Origin: Alphaproteobacteria bacterium
GTDB lineage: Bacteria; Pseudomonadota; Alphaproteobacteria; M2410
Direction: 5' to 3'
DNA: 47,428 nucleotides
Assembly (NCBI GenBank): GCA_006226415.1
Contig: SBGZ01000049.1
Span: 1-47,428, forward strand
Position numbers and translations under genes: made by a program. Position 1 is the stretch's first letter, and each line of letters begins with the position of its first letter. Positions 9,534 through 19,297 of the stretch are shown piece by piece. The notes beneath the pieces are model-generated. The model saw only the letters and a list, made by a program, of their open reading frames with translations. It was not told where the DNA came from and made no database searches.

Positions 9534-9797
9534 ATGAGCAGATTGGATTCGTCCATCGAAAGGTTTTTCAAGTCGCTCGACGATCTCGAGGCGGCGGCGA
9601 ACCGGCGTGGCGTGCAAGAAAAATCCATGGAGAAAGTGCACCGAGAACTGGCGGCTCTGTCTGAGGACCGGTCCCGATTGGCGCAAGAGCTCGATGCCTT
9701 GAAGGCGCAGAATAAGCGCCTCAACGAAATGAACGACGAGGTGGCCGAGCGTCTGGACGGGGCCATTGAAGAAATCCAGGGCGTCCTGGAGAATTGA
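9534..9797 (+). CDS. DUF4164 family coiled-coil protein
   Basis: An 87-residue, highly charged protein that is almost entirely predicted coiled coil (heptad pattern through SMEKVHRELAALSEDRSRLAQELDALKAQN in two stretches). ATG 9534 is preceded by AAAGG; an upstream extension of the frame to 9435 looks unlike coding sequence. The composition and position directly before zapA match the alphaproteobacterial DUF4164 family. Its function is not established; the neighbour suggests a link to division-ring assembly, which is inference. Confidence 0.75.
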   Translation: MSRLDSSIERFFKSLDDLEAAANRRGVQEKSMEKVHRELAALSEDRSRLAQELDALKAQNKRLNEMNDEVAERLDGAIEEIQGVLEN

Positions 9798-9813
9798 ATT
9801 TGAGACAGGTGAA

Positions 9814-10173
9814 ATGAGCCAGGTCAGCTTAGAGATAAATGGGCGTCTTTATACCGTCGCTTGTGATGATGGCGAAGAAGGGCATCTCACGGAGCTTGCC
9901 GAATATGTCAACAAGCACGTGGAAGAACTTGCCGGGTCGATCGGCCAGGTGGGAGATTCTCGGCTGATGCTCATGGCCAGCCTGATGGTTGCCGATGAAT
10001 TGGCCGAGGCCTTGCAGCGAGTGAGTGAGCTGGAAGACACCATTGCCACCTTGAAAGTCACGGCAAACGGCGCCGCCGCGGATGCGGAGGATGCCGGGGA
10101 TGTGCTGGCTGAGGTCCTCGACCGGGCTGCTGCCCGTGTGGAAGAGATTGCGGCTCAATTCAATCGCGCGTAA
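9814..10173 (+). CDS. zapA: Cell division protein ZapA
   Basis: A 119-residue ZapA, which cross-links FtsZ filaments at midcell. The N-terminal globular domain starts MSQVSLEINGRLYTVACDDGEE and continues to LAEYVNKHVEELA, followed by a long C-terminal helix for dimer and tetramer formation. ATG 9814 has AGACAGGTG upstream; the frame extends to 9766 but that part overlaps the previous gene. The stop codon TAA also forms the start of the predicted -10 box of the following 6S RNA promoter. Confidence 0.85.
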   Translation: MSQVSLEINGRLYTVACDDGEEGHLTELAEYVNKHVEELAGSIGQVGDSRLMLMASLMVADELAEALQRVSELEDTIATLKVTANGAAADAEDAGDVLAEVLDRAAARVEEIAAQFNRA

Positions 10174-10176
10174 AAT
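10148..10176 (+). promoter_or_regulatory. Predicted sigma-70-type promoter of 6S RNA
   Basis: TTGCGG at 10148-10153 and TAAAAT at 10171-10176 are 17 bp apart, with the -10 box overlapping the zapA stop codon. The predicted start of transcription (about 10183) agrees with the 5' end of the 6S closing stem. Confidence 0.6.
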
Positions 10177-10184
10177 AGATCAGC

Positions 10185-10357
10185 ATTTCGTGGGGGCTGC
10201 CCTTCGCGTGAGGGGACCCAAATCCCTGTGGCCTTAAGATTCTCTTCGGGAGCTGTCCCTGTTTAGGGTCGTGGCCTTTTACACACGGTGCCCACCTGCA
10301 TTTGCAGGCCCATGAGGATTGACCCGTTCCCCACGGTTGTGGTGGCTCCACGAATTG
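10185..10357 (+). ncRNA. ssrS: 6S RNA
   Basis: Non-coding RNA that mimics an open promoter and sequesters the housekeeping RNA polymerase holoenzyme. The location between zapA and the 5-formyl-THF cyclo-ligase gene is the standard one for proteobacterial 6S RNA. The ends pair: TTCGTGG at 10187-10193 with CCACGAA at 10348-10354. Between them are G-rich and C-rich arms able to form the long interrupted stem and central bubble. Length of about 170 nt fits. Exact ends were inferred from the closing stem. Confidence 0.8.
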
Positions 10358-10390
10358 CGACCCCAAGATTTGTTTCACCGCAATAACCAG

Positions 10391-10960
10391 ATGTTGAGGA
10401 AAGTGAGCAAAGATTTACTTCGCGCCGAATTGCTGGAAAAGCGTGCCGCTATCGACCCGGCAGACCATAAAGTGCGCAGCCTAGAAATCATTCAGAATTT
10501 TCTGCAATCCATTCCCTTCCAGGATCACAGTTGCATTGGCCTTTATGATGCCATTCGCCACGAGGTCTCTGTCGGCCCCTTGGTTGTGGAGCTGGCTGAT
10601 CGCGGACATGCGACGGCCTTGCCGACCATTGAAACCAAGAATGCCCCCCTGCTTTATAAACACTATGAGCTTGGCGATGCGCTGGTGGATGGTCCTTTTG
10701 GCACGAGAGAACCGGTGGGGCTGGTGACCGCGCCAAGTTTGCTGATTTTACCAATGGTCGGGTTTACGCGTGATGGCTATCGGCTTGGTTATGGCGGTGG
10801 CTATTATGATCGTACGCTCGAAGAATTGCGGCGCCAGGCGGCGGTTGTTGCGGTGGGGCTTGCTTTTCATGAGCAGGAACGGCAAGACATGAATGTTGAT
10901 CCGCATGATGAGCGTCTCGACTATATTGTGACAGACCGCGAGGTCTTGGCTTTCGATTGA
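10391..10960 (+). CDS. 5-formyltetrahydrofolate cyclo-ligase
   Basis: A 189-residue enzyme that converts 5-formyl-THF to 5,10-methenyl-THF using ATP (the YgfA/Fau family). The C-terminal signature MVGFTRDGYRLGYGGGYYDR is clear, and the N-terminal basic segment KDLLRAELLEKRAAI is typical. ATG 10391 was chosen because the upstream extension of the frame runs through the 6S RNA. Co-transcription with 6S RNA is known in other proteobacteria and is likely here. Confidence 0.92.
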   Translation: MLRKVSKDLLRAELLEKRAAIDPADHKVRSLEIIQNFLQSIPFQDHSCIGLYDAIRHEVSVGPLVVELADRGHATALPTIETKNAPLLYKHYELGDALVDGPFGTREPVGLVTAPSLLILPMVGFTRDGYRLGYGGGYYDRTLEELRRQAAVVAVGLAFHEQERQDMNVDPHDERLDYIVTDREVLAFD

Positions 10961-11046
10961 AGGCTGTGCTGAGAGATTTGCTCTCAGGGCGAGAGGGTCC
11001 CGGGCCCTTATTTTTGCAAGTTCCGGGTAGATTGGATTTTTTGTTC

Positions 11047-11862
11047 ATGCGTTTGTTGTTTTTGGGTGACGTGGTGGGACGTTCGGGACGTCACGCGGTG
11101 ATTGAGCATTTGCCCGACCTCATTCGTACCTTTGACGTGGGGTTTACGGTGGTGAACGGCGAAAACGCCGCTGCGGGATTTGGCATCACCGAGAAGATCG
11201 CCGGAGAGCTGTTTGATGCCGGCGCAGATGTGATAACCACCGGCAATCATGTGTGGGACCAAAAGGAAGCCCTTGTCTTTATTGAACGCCAACCGCAAGT
11301 CCTCAGGCCGATTAACTTTCCCGCAGGAACGCCGGGCAAGGGCGTGGGACTGTTTGAGGCGCGCAACGGCGCGCGGGTCTTGGTGATGAATGCCATGGGC
11401 CGGGTGTTCATGCAGCCGCTTGAAGACCCGTTTGCCGCCGTGGATAAAGAGCTTGATGCCTGCCCGCTCGGCGATGTGGCCGATGCGGTGATCGTCGATT
11501 TTCACGGCGAAGCGACGTCGGAAAAAATGGCCATGGGACATTTTTGCGATGGCCGGGCGAGCCTGGTGGTCGGCACCCACAGCCATGTGCCGACAGGGGA
11601 CGCGCATGTGCTGGGCGGTGGGACCGCCTATCAGACGGATGCAGGCATGTGCGGCGACTATGACAGCGTGATCGGGATGGAAAAGGACGAGCCGCTGCAC
11701 CGCTTTGTGCGCGGCTATAGCCAGGGGCGCTTTATGCCGGCGCTCGGTGAGGCCACCCTTTGCGGCGTGCTTGTGGAAGTGGGGGGCGATGGCCTGGCGC
11801 AACGGGTGGCGCCGATCCGGATGGGCGGAAAATTGGCGGAAACCCTTCCCGACTGGGACTGA
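11047..11862 (+). CDS. YmdB-like metallophosphoesterase (TIGR00282 family)
   Basis: A 271-residue calcineurin-fold phosphoesterase. Metal-ligand segments are visible in order: FLGDVVGRSGR, VNGENAAAG, TTGNHVWD, DFHGEATSEK and GTHSHVPTGDAHVL. Bacterial members such as YmdB hydrolyse 2',3'-cyclic nucleotides and influence RNA turnover and development; the physiological role here is unknown. The ATG matches the family N-terminus (MRLLFLGD) although no good ribosome site is visible; the frame is open upstream to TTG 10957, which would overlap the previous stop. Confidence 0.88.
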   Translation: MRLLFLGDVVGRSGRHAVIEHLPDLIRTFDVGFTVVNGENAAAGFGITEKIAGELFDAGADVITTGNHVWDQKEALVFIERQPQVLRPINFPAGTPGKGVGLFEARNGARVLVMNAMGRVFMQPLEDPFAAVDKELDACPLGDVADAVIVDFHGEATSEKMAMGHFCDGRASLVVGTHSHVPTGDAHVLGGGTAYQTDAGMCGDYDSVIGMEKDEPLHRFVRGYSQGRFMPALGEATLCGVLVEVGGDGLAQRVAPIRMGGKLAETLPDWD

Positions 11863-11953
11863 CGGGGAACTTTTCCCTTGAAAATCGAATGGGTTCGGGC
11901 CATCACCTGACCCGAAGAATTTCAGCGTTTTATAAGTTTTTGTGGAGGTAGCC

Positions 11954-12700
11954 GTGGCCGGCCATTCCAAATTTAAAAATATCATGCACCGTAAGGGCGC
12001 GCAGGACGCCAAGAAGGCCAAGGTTTTCTCGCGCCTGGCCAAGGAAATTACCGTGGCTGCCAAGATGGGGGCGCCGGACCCGACGCAAAATCCACGGCTG
12101 CGCCTTGCCATCCAAAATGCCCGCAAGGAAAGCATGCCCAAGGACAATATCGAGCGTGCGATTAAAAAGTCCCAAGGGGGAGACGCGGAAACCTATGAGG
12201 AGATCCGCTATGAGGGCTTCGGTCCGGGCGGGGTTGGTCTTATTGTTGAAGTCCTGACGGACAACCGTAATCGCTCGGCCAGCGAGGTGCGCTCAACCTT
12301 GACCAAACACGGCGGCAATCTTGGCGAATCCGGGGCGGTGTCCTTCCAGTTCGACCGGGTGGGCGCGATCCATTACAACGCCGATGTGGCGGATGCGGAC
12401 ACCATGCTGGAAGCGGCGATTGAGTCCGGAGCCGAAGATTGCGAGAGCTCTGAAGACGGCCATGATGTCTATTGCGAGGCTTCGGACTTGCATGATGTGG
12501 CCTCGGCCCTGGAGGGCCAGTTTGGGGAAGCGGAAAGCGCCAAGATCATTTGGCGGCCGCAAAACACCATCGAGATCGATGAAGATAAAGCGGCGACGCT
12601 TTTGAAAATGCTGGATGTGCTGGAAGATCTCGACGACGTGCAAAATGTTTATTCCAACTTTGAAATTTCAGATGAGGTGCTGGCCTCGCTGACCGCTTAA
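11954..12700 (+). CDS. yebC: YebC/PmpR family regulator or translation factor
   Basis: A 248-residue protein of the YebC family, starting at GTG 11954 with the hallmark [20 protein letters not shown] and the TGGAGGTAG ribosome site just before it. Family members have been described as DNA-binding regulators and, more recently, as translation factors acting at proline-rich stretches. The central [15 protein letters not shown] and [16 protein letters not shown] segments are well conserved. It leads directly into ruvC (17 nt), the usual arrangement in proteobacteria. Confidence 0.93.
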   Translation: MAGHSKFKNIMHRKGAQDAKKAKVFSRLAKEITVAAKMGAPDPTQNPRLRLAIQNARKESMPKDNIERAIKKSQGGDAETYEEIRYEGFGPGGVGLIVEVLTDNRNRSASEVRSTLTKHGGNLGESGAVSFQFDRVGAIHYNADVADADTMLEAAIESGAEDCESSEDGHDVYCEASDLHDVASALEGQFGEAESAKIIWRPQNTIEIDEDKAATLLKMLDVLEDLDDVQNVYSNFEISDEVLASLTA

Positions 12701-12717
12701 GGGCGGCGCAGGTCCCC

Positions 12718-13185
12718 GTGCGCATCCTTGGTCTCGACCCCGGCCTTCGTAAAACCGGCTGGGGCGTGATTGAGGTTGAGGGCGCGCGCCTTTCCCATGT
12801 GGCGAACGGGGTGGTGACGTCCACCCAGAGCCTGTCGCTGGCTGAGCGGCTGGTGGAGCTTTATGATGGCCTGTCAGAGGTCCTGACCTCCTTTGCGCCC
12901 GCGGAAGCGGCGGTGGAGGAAACTTTCGTCAACAAAGATGCGCGGGCGACGTTGAAATTGGGCCAGGCGCGGGCGATGTCGCTCCTGGTGCCGGCGCGGG
13001 CAGGGCTCAGGGTCTTTGAATATGCGCCCAATCTGGTGAAGAAGTCCGTGGTGGGGTCGGGTCATGCGGGCAAGGACCAGATCGCCATGATGGTGGGGGT
13101 CTTGCTGCCAAAGGCTGAGATTGTTGGGCCCGATGCGGCGGATGCGCTGGCGGTCGCCATTACCCACGCCCATCACCGCCATTAA
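12718..13185 (+). CDS. ruvC: Crossover junction endodeoxyribonuclease RuvC
   Basis: A 155-residue Holliday junction resolvase that cuts junctions in the RuvABC complex. The expected acidic catalytic residues are present: Asp7 (GLDPG), Glu67 or Glu68 (AVEETF), and Asp139/Asp142 in the C-terminal GPDAADALA motif. The start is GTG 12718. Length is slightly short compared with the E. coli protein but nothing essential is missing. A palindromic element separates it from ruvA. Confidence 0.94.
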   Translation: MRILGLDPGLRKTGWGVIEVEGARLSHVANGVVTSTQSLSLAERLVELYDGLSEVLTSFAPAEAAVEETFVNKDARATLKLGQARAMSLLVPARAGLRVFEYAPNLVKKSVVGSGHAGKDQIAMMVGVLLPKAEIVGPDAADALAVAITHAHHRH

Positions 13186-13190
13186 ATTAT

Positions 13191-13291
13191 TTTCAAGGTG
13201 CCACTTTTTTCAAGGTGCCAGGTACACTTGAAAATTATGTGGCAGAAATCTGCGAAATATAGTGTTTCAAGTGTACCTGGCACCTTGAAAA
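13191..13291. repeat. 27-nt perfect inverted repeat plus an extra half copy, between ruvC and ruvA
   Basis: The left arm 13207-13233 (core AAGGTGCCAGGTACACTT) and right arm 13265-13291 (core AAGTGTACCTGGCACCTT) are exact reverse complements, with a 31-nt spacer. A third, partial copy (TTTCAAGGTGCCA) sits at 13191-13203 in the same direction as the left arm. The GGTGCCAGG word resembles REP elements linked to RAYT transposases, but no such gene is in the window. The stem could form in the ruvCA transcript. Confidence 0.85.
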
Positions 13292-13344
13292 CGAGGGATG
13301 GAACAAAAGGTGAATTTTTTGCAGAATCAGGTAGACTCAACCCC

Positions 13345-13959
13345 ATGATTGGCAAACTCAAAGGCATTATCGATTCCATCGGCGAAGACTGGGCGCTCAT
13401 TGACGTGGGCGGGGTCTGCTATCAGGTGCATTGCTCCTCGCGGACCCTTGGCCACCTGCCCCAGATCGGCGAGGCGGTGGCACTCTCCATTGAGACCTAT
13501 GTGCGGGAGGATCAAATCCGCCTCTTCGGCTTTCTGACCGGGCTGGAGCGGGACTGGTTCCGCCTTTTGCAAAGCGTGCAAGGGGTGGGGGCGAAGGTGG
13601 CGCTTGCCATTCTCTCGACCCTGACGACCGAAGAGCTCGCCAGCGCGGTCGTCTTTCAGGACAAGGCCGCCGTTGGCCGGGCCACAGGCGTTGGCCCCAA
13701 GCTTGCCCTTCGTATCGTCAACGAGCTCAAAGACAAGGCGCCGCATGGCGGTGTGGTGATCGAAGGCGGCAAGAGCGCAGACGGGACGGCGGCGAGCCCG
13801 CAAGCGGGCGTCGGCCATGATGCGGTTTCGGCCCTGGTCAATCTGGGCTATGCCCAGCCGCAGGCGGCGAGCGCGGTGGCACAGGCTCTGGCGCGCACGG
13901 GCCAGGATGCAGGCCTTGATCTGCTCATTCGCGAGGGCTTGAAGGAGCTTGCCTCCTAG
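13345..13959 (+). CDS. ruvA: Holliday junction branch migration protein RuvA
   Basis: A 204-residue DNA-binding subunit that holds the junction while RuvB drives branch migration. The N-terminal OB domain starts [28 protein letters not shown] in two parts, the helix-hairpin-helix regions contain [13 protein letters not shown] and [17 protein letters not shown], and the C-terminal RuvB-contact domain has the [12 protein letters not shown] pattern. ATG 13345 was chosen by homology; the frame continues upstream to 13198, but only through the palindromic element. Confidence 0.94.
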   Translation: MIGKLKGIIDSIGEDWALIDVGGVCYQVHCSSRTLGHLPQIGEAVALSIETYVREDQIRLFGFLTGLERDWFRLLQSVQGVGAKVALAILSTLTTEELASAVVFQDKAAVGRATGVGPKLALRIVNELKDKAPHGGVVIEGGKSADGTAASPQAGVGHDAVSALVNLGYAQPQAASAVAQALARTGQDAGLDLLIREGLKELAS

Positions 13960-13974
13960 GGCAGGGTGGATCCC

Positions 13975-15030
13975 ATGACCATTGCAAGCGAGGAACGACT
14001 GGTGGACGGCAATCGCGCCGAAGATGAGGCAAGTGAAGCCAGTTTGCGCCCGCTTTCCCTTAAGGACTTCACGGGTCAAAGGCAGGCTCGGGAAAATCTC
14101 AGTATTTTCATTGAGGCCGCCAAAACGCGCGGTGAGGCGCTGGACCATGTGTTGCTGGCGGGCCCGCCGGGCTTGGGCAAAACCACCATGGCGCAGATCG
14201 TCGCGCGAGAGCTCGGGGTCAATTTCCGCGCGACTTCCGGACCGGTGATCGCCAAGGCGGGGGATCTGGCGGCACTGCTGACCAATCTGCAGGAGCGGGA
14301 CGTTCTTTTCATTGATGAGATCCACCGGCTCAGTCCGGCGGTGGAGGAAATTCTCTATCCGGCCATGGAAGATTTTCAGCTCGATCTGATTATCGGCGAG
14401 GGCCCGGCCGCGCGCTCGGTGCGCATTGATCTGGCGCCGTTTACGCTCGTTGGTGCGACCACGCGGGCGGGGCTGATTACGACACCGCTTCGCGATCGCT
14501 TCGGCATACCGCTCAGGCTTAACTTCTATGAACCTGACGAGCTGGAGAAGATCGTGACACGAGGCGCTGGGGTCATTGGTGTTGAGATCACGGCCGATGG
14601 CGCGCGGGAAATTGCCTGCCGCTCACGGGGAACGCCGCGCATCGCCGGGCGGCTCTTGCGCCGGGTGCGCGACTTTGCGGCCGTGCAAGGGGCCGGTGCC
14701 ATCGACGCCAAGGTGGCGGATGCGGCTTTGTCGCGCCTGGAAGTGGATGCGCGCGGACTTGATGCGCTTGATCATCGCTATCTTAGTGCCATTGCGCTTA
14801 ATTTCAGCGGCGGGCCGGTGGGCATTGAAACCATGGCGGCGGCGCTCTCGGAGCCGCGCGACGCGCTTGAAGAAATTATCGAGCCCTATCTTATTCAGCA
14901 GGGGTTTTTGCAGCGGACCCCACGCGGGCGGGTGCTCACCGGCAATGCCTATCAGCACCTGGGTCTCGACATGCCGGCCCATGTTGCCTCGCAAGGACAG
15001 CTTTTTACGGAAGAGGGCCGCGATGAGTGA
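13975..15030 (+). CDS. ruvB: Holliday junction branch migration ATPase RuvB
   Basis: A 351-residue AAA+ motor. Walker A is GPPGLGKTT, Walker B is FIDEIHRL, sensor 1 is VGATTRAGL, and the arginine finger segment [13 protein letters not shown] follows. The C-terminal winged helix ends the protein. ATG 13975 lies 15 nt after the ruvA stop; GTG 13966 in the same frame is an alternative. The 3' end overlaps the ybgC start by 8 nt, suggesting translational coupling with the Tol cluster. Confidence 0.96.
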   Translation: MTIASEERLVDGNRAEDEASEASLRPLSLKDFTGQRQARENLSIFIEAAKTRGEALDHVLLAGPPGLGKTTMAQIVARELGVNFRATSGPVIAKAGDLAALLTNLQERDVLFIDEIHRLSPAVEEILYPAMEDFQLDLIIGEGPAARSVRIDLAPFTLVGATTRAGLITTPLRDRFGIPLRLNFYEPDELEKIVTRGAGVIGVEITADGAREIACRSRGTPRIAGRLLRRVRDFAAVQGAGAIDAKVADAALSRLEVDARGLDALDHRYLSAIALNFSGGPVGIETMAAALSEPRDALEEIIEPYLIQQGFLQRTPRGRVLTGNAYQHLGLDMPAHVASQGQLFTEEGRDE

Positions 15031-15484
15031 GCGTCAGCCGCCCGCGGAGCCTGGTGAGCTCAATGGCTATTTTGAAGGCCAGATCCACGTGCAACCGATC
15101 CGGATCTATTACGAAGACACAGATTTTTCGGGCGTTGTCTATAACGCCAACTATGTGAAGTTCATTGAGCGTGGTCGGACCAATTGCCTGCGTCTGTTAG
15201 GGGTTCACCATCAGGACCTTCTGGCGCTCGAAGAACCCATCGCCTTTGCGGTAACCCACCTTGATTTGGATTTTCTGGTGCCGGCGCGGCTGGACGATTT
15301 GCTGCATGTTTATACCCATTATACCAAGGTGACCGGCGCACGGATTGAAGGTTCACAAATCGTTAAGAGGGGCGACGTAGTCTTGGTGCAGGCGCGAATC
15401 CAAGCGGCGTGCATCAATCTGGACGGGAAACCCCGACGTATCCCCGCCTATGTGCGGGAGGCCCTGTCGGCCAAGATGGCCTGA
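15023..15484 (+). CDS. ybgC: Tol-Pal associated acyl-CoA thioesterase YbgC
   Basis: A 153-residue hot-dog fold thioesterase. The motif [25 protein letters not shown] (seen in two parts) contains the catalytic Asp in the position expected for the 4-hydroxybenzoyl-CoA thioesterase/YbgC type. It hydrolyses short acyl-CoAs and is nearly always the first gene of tol-pal clusters, probably linking to phospholipid metabolism. It overlaps ruvB by 8 nt. Confidence 0.92.
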   Translation: MSERQPPAEPGELNGYFEGQIHVQPIRIYYEDTDFSGVVYNANYVKFIERGRTNCLRLLGVHHQDLLALEEPIAFAVTHLDLDFLVPARLDDLLHVYTHYTKVTGARIEGSQIVKRGDVVLVQARIQAACINLDGKPRRIPAYVREALSAKMA

Positions 15485-15485
15485 G

Positions 15486-15506
15486 GCTTAAAGGCAAACT
15501 TTAAGC
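15486..15506 (+). other. Hairpin after ybgC
   Basis: GCTTAAAG (15486-15493) and CTTTAAGC (15499-15506) form a perfect 8-bp stem with a 5-nt loop immediately after the ybgC stop. There is no U-run, so it may only be a weak terminator or a 3'-end stabiliser. Confidence 0.4.
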
Positions 15507-15579
15507 CGAATTAAGGGGTCAATCGGCAAAATTCCCAGTAAAACTCCAGAATTGGCCCTTGTTTTGCCAAAAAGGAACA

Positions 15580-15608
15580 CTGAAATCTGTCCCGCATTCT
15601 GCTATAGA
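15580..15608 (+). promoter_or_regulatory. Candidate promoter of the tol operon
   Basis: CTGAAA at 15580-15585 and TATAGA at 15603-15608 are spaced by 17 bp, about 40 nt before the tolQ start. The -35 box matches the consensus at four of six positions. Confidence 0.45.
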
Positions 15609-15646
15609 AAAGGCCAGTAGCGGGGCTTATTGAGGGATATAACTAA

Positions 15647-16366
15647 ATGGAATCGAGTGTAATAGACGGCGGCATGGCTTTGGCTGCCGGTGATTTTTCA
15701 CTTTGGTCGCTGTTTCAGCGGGCCGATATGGTGGTCAAGGCGGTGATGATCGGCTTGCTGATCGCCAGCATCTGGTCCTGGGCCATCATCATCGACAAAT
15801 GGATGAAGGTTGGCTCCTTGTCGCGCAAAGCAGACAAGTTTGAGGATGTTTTCTGGTCCGGCAAGAGCCTTGAGGAACTCTATCAGAACCTCGGCCATAA
15901 GCCGGCACACCCCATGGCGGTGGTCTTTGTCTCGGCCATGCGCGAGCTTAAACGCTCCATGGAAAAGAAAGAATCCAGCTCTCAGCTCCTTAATATCCGT
16001 GACCGCATCGACAAGGTGATGAATGTGACCATCAACCGGGAGCTGGCGCAGTCGGAGCGCAATCTGGGTTTCCTGGCGACCGTTGGCTCGACCGCACCTT
16101 TCGTAGGGTTGTTTGGCACGGTTTGGGGGATCATGAATGCCTTCACCTCGATTGCCGCGTCTCAAGACACTTCGCTCGCCGTGGTGGCGCCGGGGATCGC
16201 CGAGGCGCTGTTTGCAACCGCGCTTGGACTTCTGGCCGCTATTCCGGCAGTGATTTTCTACAACAAGTTTACCGGTGATCTGAACCGTTACTCCGGGCGC
16301 CTTGAAGGTTTTGCTCAGGAGTTTTCGGCCATCCTGTCGCGTCAGCTTGACGAACGGGGGATGTAA
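15647..16366 (+). CDS. tolQ: Tol-Pal system proton channel subunit TolQ
   Basis: A 239-residue inner-membrane protein of the MotA/TolQ/ExbB family. One TM segment lies near residues 25-47, followed by a cytoplasmic loop, then a TM pair including [22 protein letters not shown] and [28 protein letters not shown] (given here in parts by position, about residues 140-215). With TolR it forms the proton-driven motor that acts on TolA at the division site. GAGGGATAT precedes the ATG. Confidence 0.95.
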   Translation: MESSVIDGGMALAAGDFSLWSLFQRADMVVKAVMIGLLIASIWSWAIIIDKWMKVGSLSRKADKFEDVFWSGKSLEELYQNLGHKPAHPMAVVFVSAMRELKRSMEKKESSSQLLNIRDRIDKVMNVTINRELAQSERNLGFLATVGSTAPFVGLFGTVWGIMNAFTSIAASQDTSLAVVAPGIAEALFATALGLLAAIPAVIFYNKFTGDLNRYSGRLEGFAQEFSAILSRQLDERGM

Positions 16367-16369
16367 TCG

Positions 16370-16828
16370 ATGGGCGTTTCTTTAAACTCACAAGGCGGCG
16401 GGGGACGCAATCGCGGCCGCCCGATGAGCGAGATCAATGTGACGCCCATGGTGGACGTCATGTTGGTGCTGCTCATTATTTTCATGGTCACCGCGCCGCT
16501 CTTGTCTGTGGGTGTGCCGATCAATCAGCCGGAAACGGAAGCCAATCCCCTTACGTCATCTGAGGAGCCGCTGACCATCACCATCGATGCGGAAGGGATT
16601 GTCTATCTGCAGGAAACGCCCGTAGAGCTTGATTCCCTCGTGCCGCGGCTTCTGGCGATTGCCGAGAACGGCTATGAAGAAGGCATTTATATCCGGGCAG
16701 ATGAATCGGTGAGCTATGGTCAGGTCATGAAGGTGCTCGGTCATGTGAATGCCGCCGGTTTTAAACGGCTCGCGCTGCCGACGGACCCGATGCCGAGCGG
16801 GACAGCCGCGCCCACCAAGAAACGATAA
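16370..16828 (+). CDS. tolR: Tol-Pal system protein TolR
   Basis: A 152-residue ExbD/TolR protein with a single N-terminal TM segment containing the proton-path aspartate ([14 protein letters not shown], preceded by SEINVTP). The periplasmic domain contains the usual [20 protein letters not shown] region. It follows the tolQ stop by 3 nt. Length is normal. Confidence 0.95.
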   Translation: MGVSLNSQGGGGRNRGRPMSEINVTPMVDVMLVLLIIFMVTAPLLSVGVPINQPETEANPLTSSEEPLTITIDAEGIVYLQETPVELDSLVPRLLAIAENGYEEGIYIRADESVSYGQVMKVLGHVNAAGFKRLALPTDPMPSGTAAPTKKR

Positions 16829-16848
16829 GAGAAGCGATCTTCGTTCCT

Positions 16849-17733
16849 ATGAAGCTTGGTCTATTTCTTTCAGCACTTTTTCACCTGGCAGCCGTGCTCG
16901 CCGGGATGGTGGTGCTGCCCGCCAAGTGGGCGGATCAGGAGCGCTTTGAAGTGATCCCGATTGAGCTTTTGACGATAGCGGACGAAACCAATGTGATTGC
17001 CAAATCTGAAGAAGTGAAGGAAGAGCCGCAGGAAGCGCCGAAGGAAGAAAAACTTTTCGCGGAAGCCGCGCCGGCCCCCGAGGTTGAGCAGAAGGTCGTT
17101 CCAGAAGATGCCATGCCTGCGCTGCCGAAAGACAAGCCGGAAGAAAAGAAGCCAGAGCCCAAGGCTGAAGAGAAGCCCAAGCCGCAGCCAGACAGAGCGG
17201 CCAAGGCACGTCCGCGGCACAAACCCAAACCGCCAGCTGATACTTCTGACTTCAGTTTCGATGATATTGAAAAATCTCTGAAGCAAACGGCCTTGCTCGA
17301 CAAGAAGCCGACTGAAGAGGAGCAAAAGCCGAGTGACTTTGAAAGCGCCATGGAAGATTTCTTTGGCAGCGAGCTGGATCAAGATCGGCAGAAGGTTGGC
17401 GCGGGTAACGACCTCACCATGAGCGAAGTTGACTATTTGAAAAATGCTATCGCTTCGTGCTGGCGTCCGCCTGCGGGTGCGGCCAATCCGGAAGAGTTGA
17501 TTGTGGATCTCAAGATTTATTTCAATCGGGATGGCTCGCTGGCTGCCGCGCCGGAAGTGACGCGGTCGGGAACATCTACATTTTATAAGAATACTTTTGC
17601 GCAAGCGGCAGAAAGTGCGGCGCTTCGCGCTGTAGAAAAATGTGCACCCTATGACCAGCTTCCCGAGAGTAAGTACGAGCGTTGGCGTGTGGTGACATTT
17701 ACCTTTGATCCGTCCAGTATGGTCGGGCAGTAG
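16849..17733 (+). CDS. tolA: Cell envelope integrity protein TolA-like
   Basis: A 294-residue protein with a single N-terminal TM helix (about residues 5-25), a long Pro/Glu/Lys-rich periplasmic region (about 50-140), and a C-terminal domain (about 185-290) in the TonB/TolA C-terminal style, with CWRPPAGA and the two cysteines Cys204 and Cys268-like spacing. It transmits force from TolQR to TolB and Pal. Sequence conservation of TolA is poor, so the name depends mainly on its position between tolR and tolB. No strong ribosome site is visible. Confidence 0.85.
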   Translation: MKLGLFLSALFHLAAVLAGMVVLPAKWADQERFEVIPIELLTIADETNVIAKSEEVKEEPQEAPKEEKLFAEAAPAPEVEQKVVPEDAMPALPKDKPEEKKPEPKAEEKPKPQPDRAAKARPRHKPKPPADTSDFSFDDIEKSLKQTALLDKKPTEEEQKPSDFESAMEDFFGSELDQDRQKVGAGNDLTMSEVDYLKNAIASCWRPPAGAANPEELIVDLKIYFNRDGSLAAAPEVTRSGTSTFYKNTFAQAAESAALRAVEKCAPYDQLPESKYERWRVVTFTFDPSSMVGQ

Positions 17734-17751
17734 TGATTAAGGAGTGACGGA

Positions 17752-19113
17752 ATGCTTGATCTGAAGACGAAACATCGCAATGGGATGAAAATTGGTGCCA
17801 TCCTGGTCGCCCTGTTTGGCCTTTTGTTGGCACCCGTGCGGGCGGAGGAGCCGCTGCATGTGGATATCACCGAGGGCCGCGTTGATCCCTTGCCGATCGC
17901 TGTTCCAGATTTCATTGGCAAGGATCGCCGCGAAATTTCCGCCGGTTCGAGCCTGGCCAGCGTCATCACCAACAATTTGAAGCGCTCCGGCCTGTTTCAG
18001 CCGATTGACCCCCGTGCCTTTATCGAGCGGCCCAGCGATTTTGACACGCTGCCGCGTTTTCAGGATTGGCGGATTATCGATTCCGATGCTCTGGTCACCG
18101 GTCAGGTGGTCTACCAGGACGATGGCCGGATCCGGGTTGAGTTTCGGCTTTGGGATGTGGTGCGTGATCAGCAATTGGTCGGCAAGCGCTATTACACCAC
18201 GCCGGAAAATTATCGCCGCGTGGCGCATCTGATTTCAGATGAAATCTATGAACGCCTGACCGGCGAGGCGGGCTATTTCGATACCCGTGTTGTTTATGTG
18301 CAGGAAAGCGGACCAAAGAACAACCGCCGCAAGCGTCTGGCGATTATGGATCAGGACGGGTTTAACTCTGCTTTTCTGACCGATGGCAACAATCTGGTCA
18401 TGACGCCGCGGTTCAGCCCGACCTCTCAGGAAATTGCTTATCTTTCCTATGTGAATGAAAAGCCGCGTGTGTTCCTGCTCAATATTGAAACCGGCCAGCA
18501 GGAAGTGGTGGGGGATTTCCCCGGCATGACCTTCGCGCCGCGCTTTTCGCCCAACGGCGACAAAATCATCATGAGCCTGGAGCGGAGCGGGAACTCGGAT
18601 ATTTATGCGATGGACCTGGTCAAACGGCGCTCGACGCGCCTGACCGATCACCCCGCGATTGATACCTCGCCCTCTTATTCGCCGGATGGACGCTATATCA
18701 CCTTTAACTCGGACCGGTCGGGCCGCCAGCAGCTCTACGTGATGCGCGCCGATGGTACGGATGTGCGGCGGATCAGCTTTGGTGAGGGCAAATATGCGAC
18801 CCCGGTCTGGTCGCCGCGCGGTGACCTCATTGCCTTTACCAAGATCCTGAACGGGCGGTTTTATATCGGGGTCATGCGCCCGGACGGGAACCCCAAGACC
18901 GAGCGGCTTTTGACGGAAAGCTTCCTGGACGAGGGGCCGACCTGGTCGCCCAATGGGCGGGTGCTGATGTTTTTCCGGCAGACGCCCTCTGAGGTGGACG
19001 GCAGCGGCGGGACCGTACGGCTCTGGTCGGTGGATCTGACCGGCTATAATCTGCGCCCGATTGCCACACCGGGAGATGCGTCAGACCCTGCATGGTCACC
19101 CTTGATCAAATGA
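17752..19113 (+). CDS. tolB: Tol-Pal system protein TolB
   Basis: A 453-residue periplasmic protein. After a signal peptide ending near ...[10 protein letters not shown] comes the N-terminal TolB domain ([21 protein letters not shown]), then a six-bladed WD40-like propeller with repeats such as [52 protein letters not shown] and [13 protein letters not shown]. It binds Pal and TolA. The ATG at 17752 has AAGGAG before it. Confidence 0.96.
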   Translation: MLDLKTKHRNGMKIGAILVALFGLLLAPVRAEEPLHVDITEGRVDPLPIAVPDFIGKDRREISAGSSLASVITNNLKRSGLFQPIDPRAFIERPSDFDTLPRFQDWRIIDSDALVTGQVVYQDDGRIRVEFRLWDVVRDQQLVGKRYYTTPENYRRVAHLISDEIYERLTGEAGYFDTRVVYVQESGPKNNRRKRLAIMDQDGFNSAFLTDGNNLVMTPRFSPTSQEIAYLSYVNEKPRVFLLNIETGQQEVVGDFPGMTFAPRFSPNGDKIIMSLERSGNSDIYAMDLVKRRSTRLTDHPAIDTSPSYSPDGRYITFNSDRSGRQQLYVMRADGTDVRRISFGEGKYATPVWSPRGDLIAFTKILNGRFYIGVMRPDGNPKTERLLTESFLDEGPTWSPNGRVLMFFRQTPSEVDGSGGTVRLWSVDLTGYNLRPIATPGDASDPAWSPLIK

Positions 19114-19297
19114 CGCAACACAGGTAGATTCGCCAGCAACTTGTCAGCTTGGTGGGGCGGCCGCTCCAATGATGCGATGCAGGTGGCCGACGGGCTGAAA
19201 AGTCCCATGGGATTAATGATTTAACAAAGGGATCCATTGTCCTGATCTGATCCATTGAGGGAAAAACAGGTTTGTTTTTCGTTCATATTTGACCGCT

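Noticed and set aside
15503-15518. TTAA-N6-TTAA near the tolQ promoter as a CtrA box.
   Set aside because: The spacing is six rather than seven bases, and one half belongs to the hairpin after ybgC.
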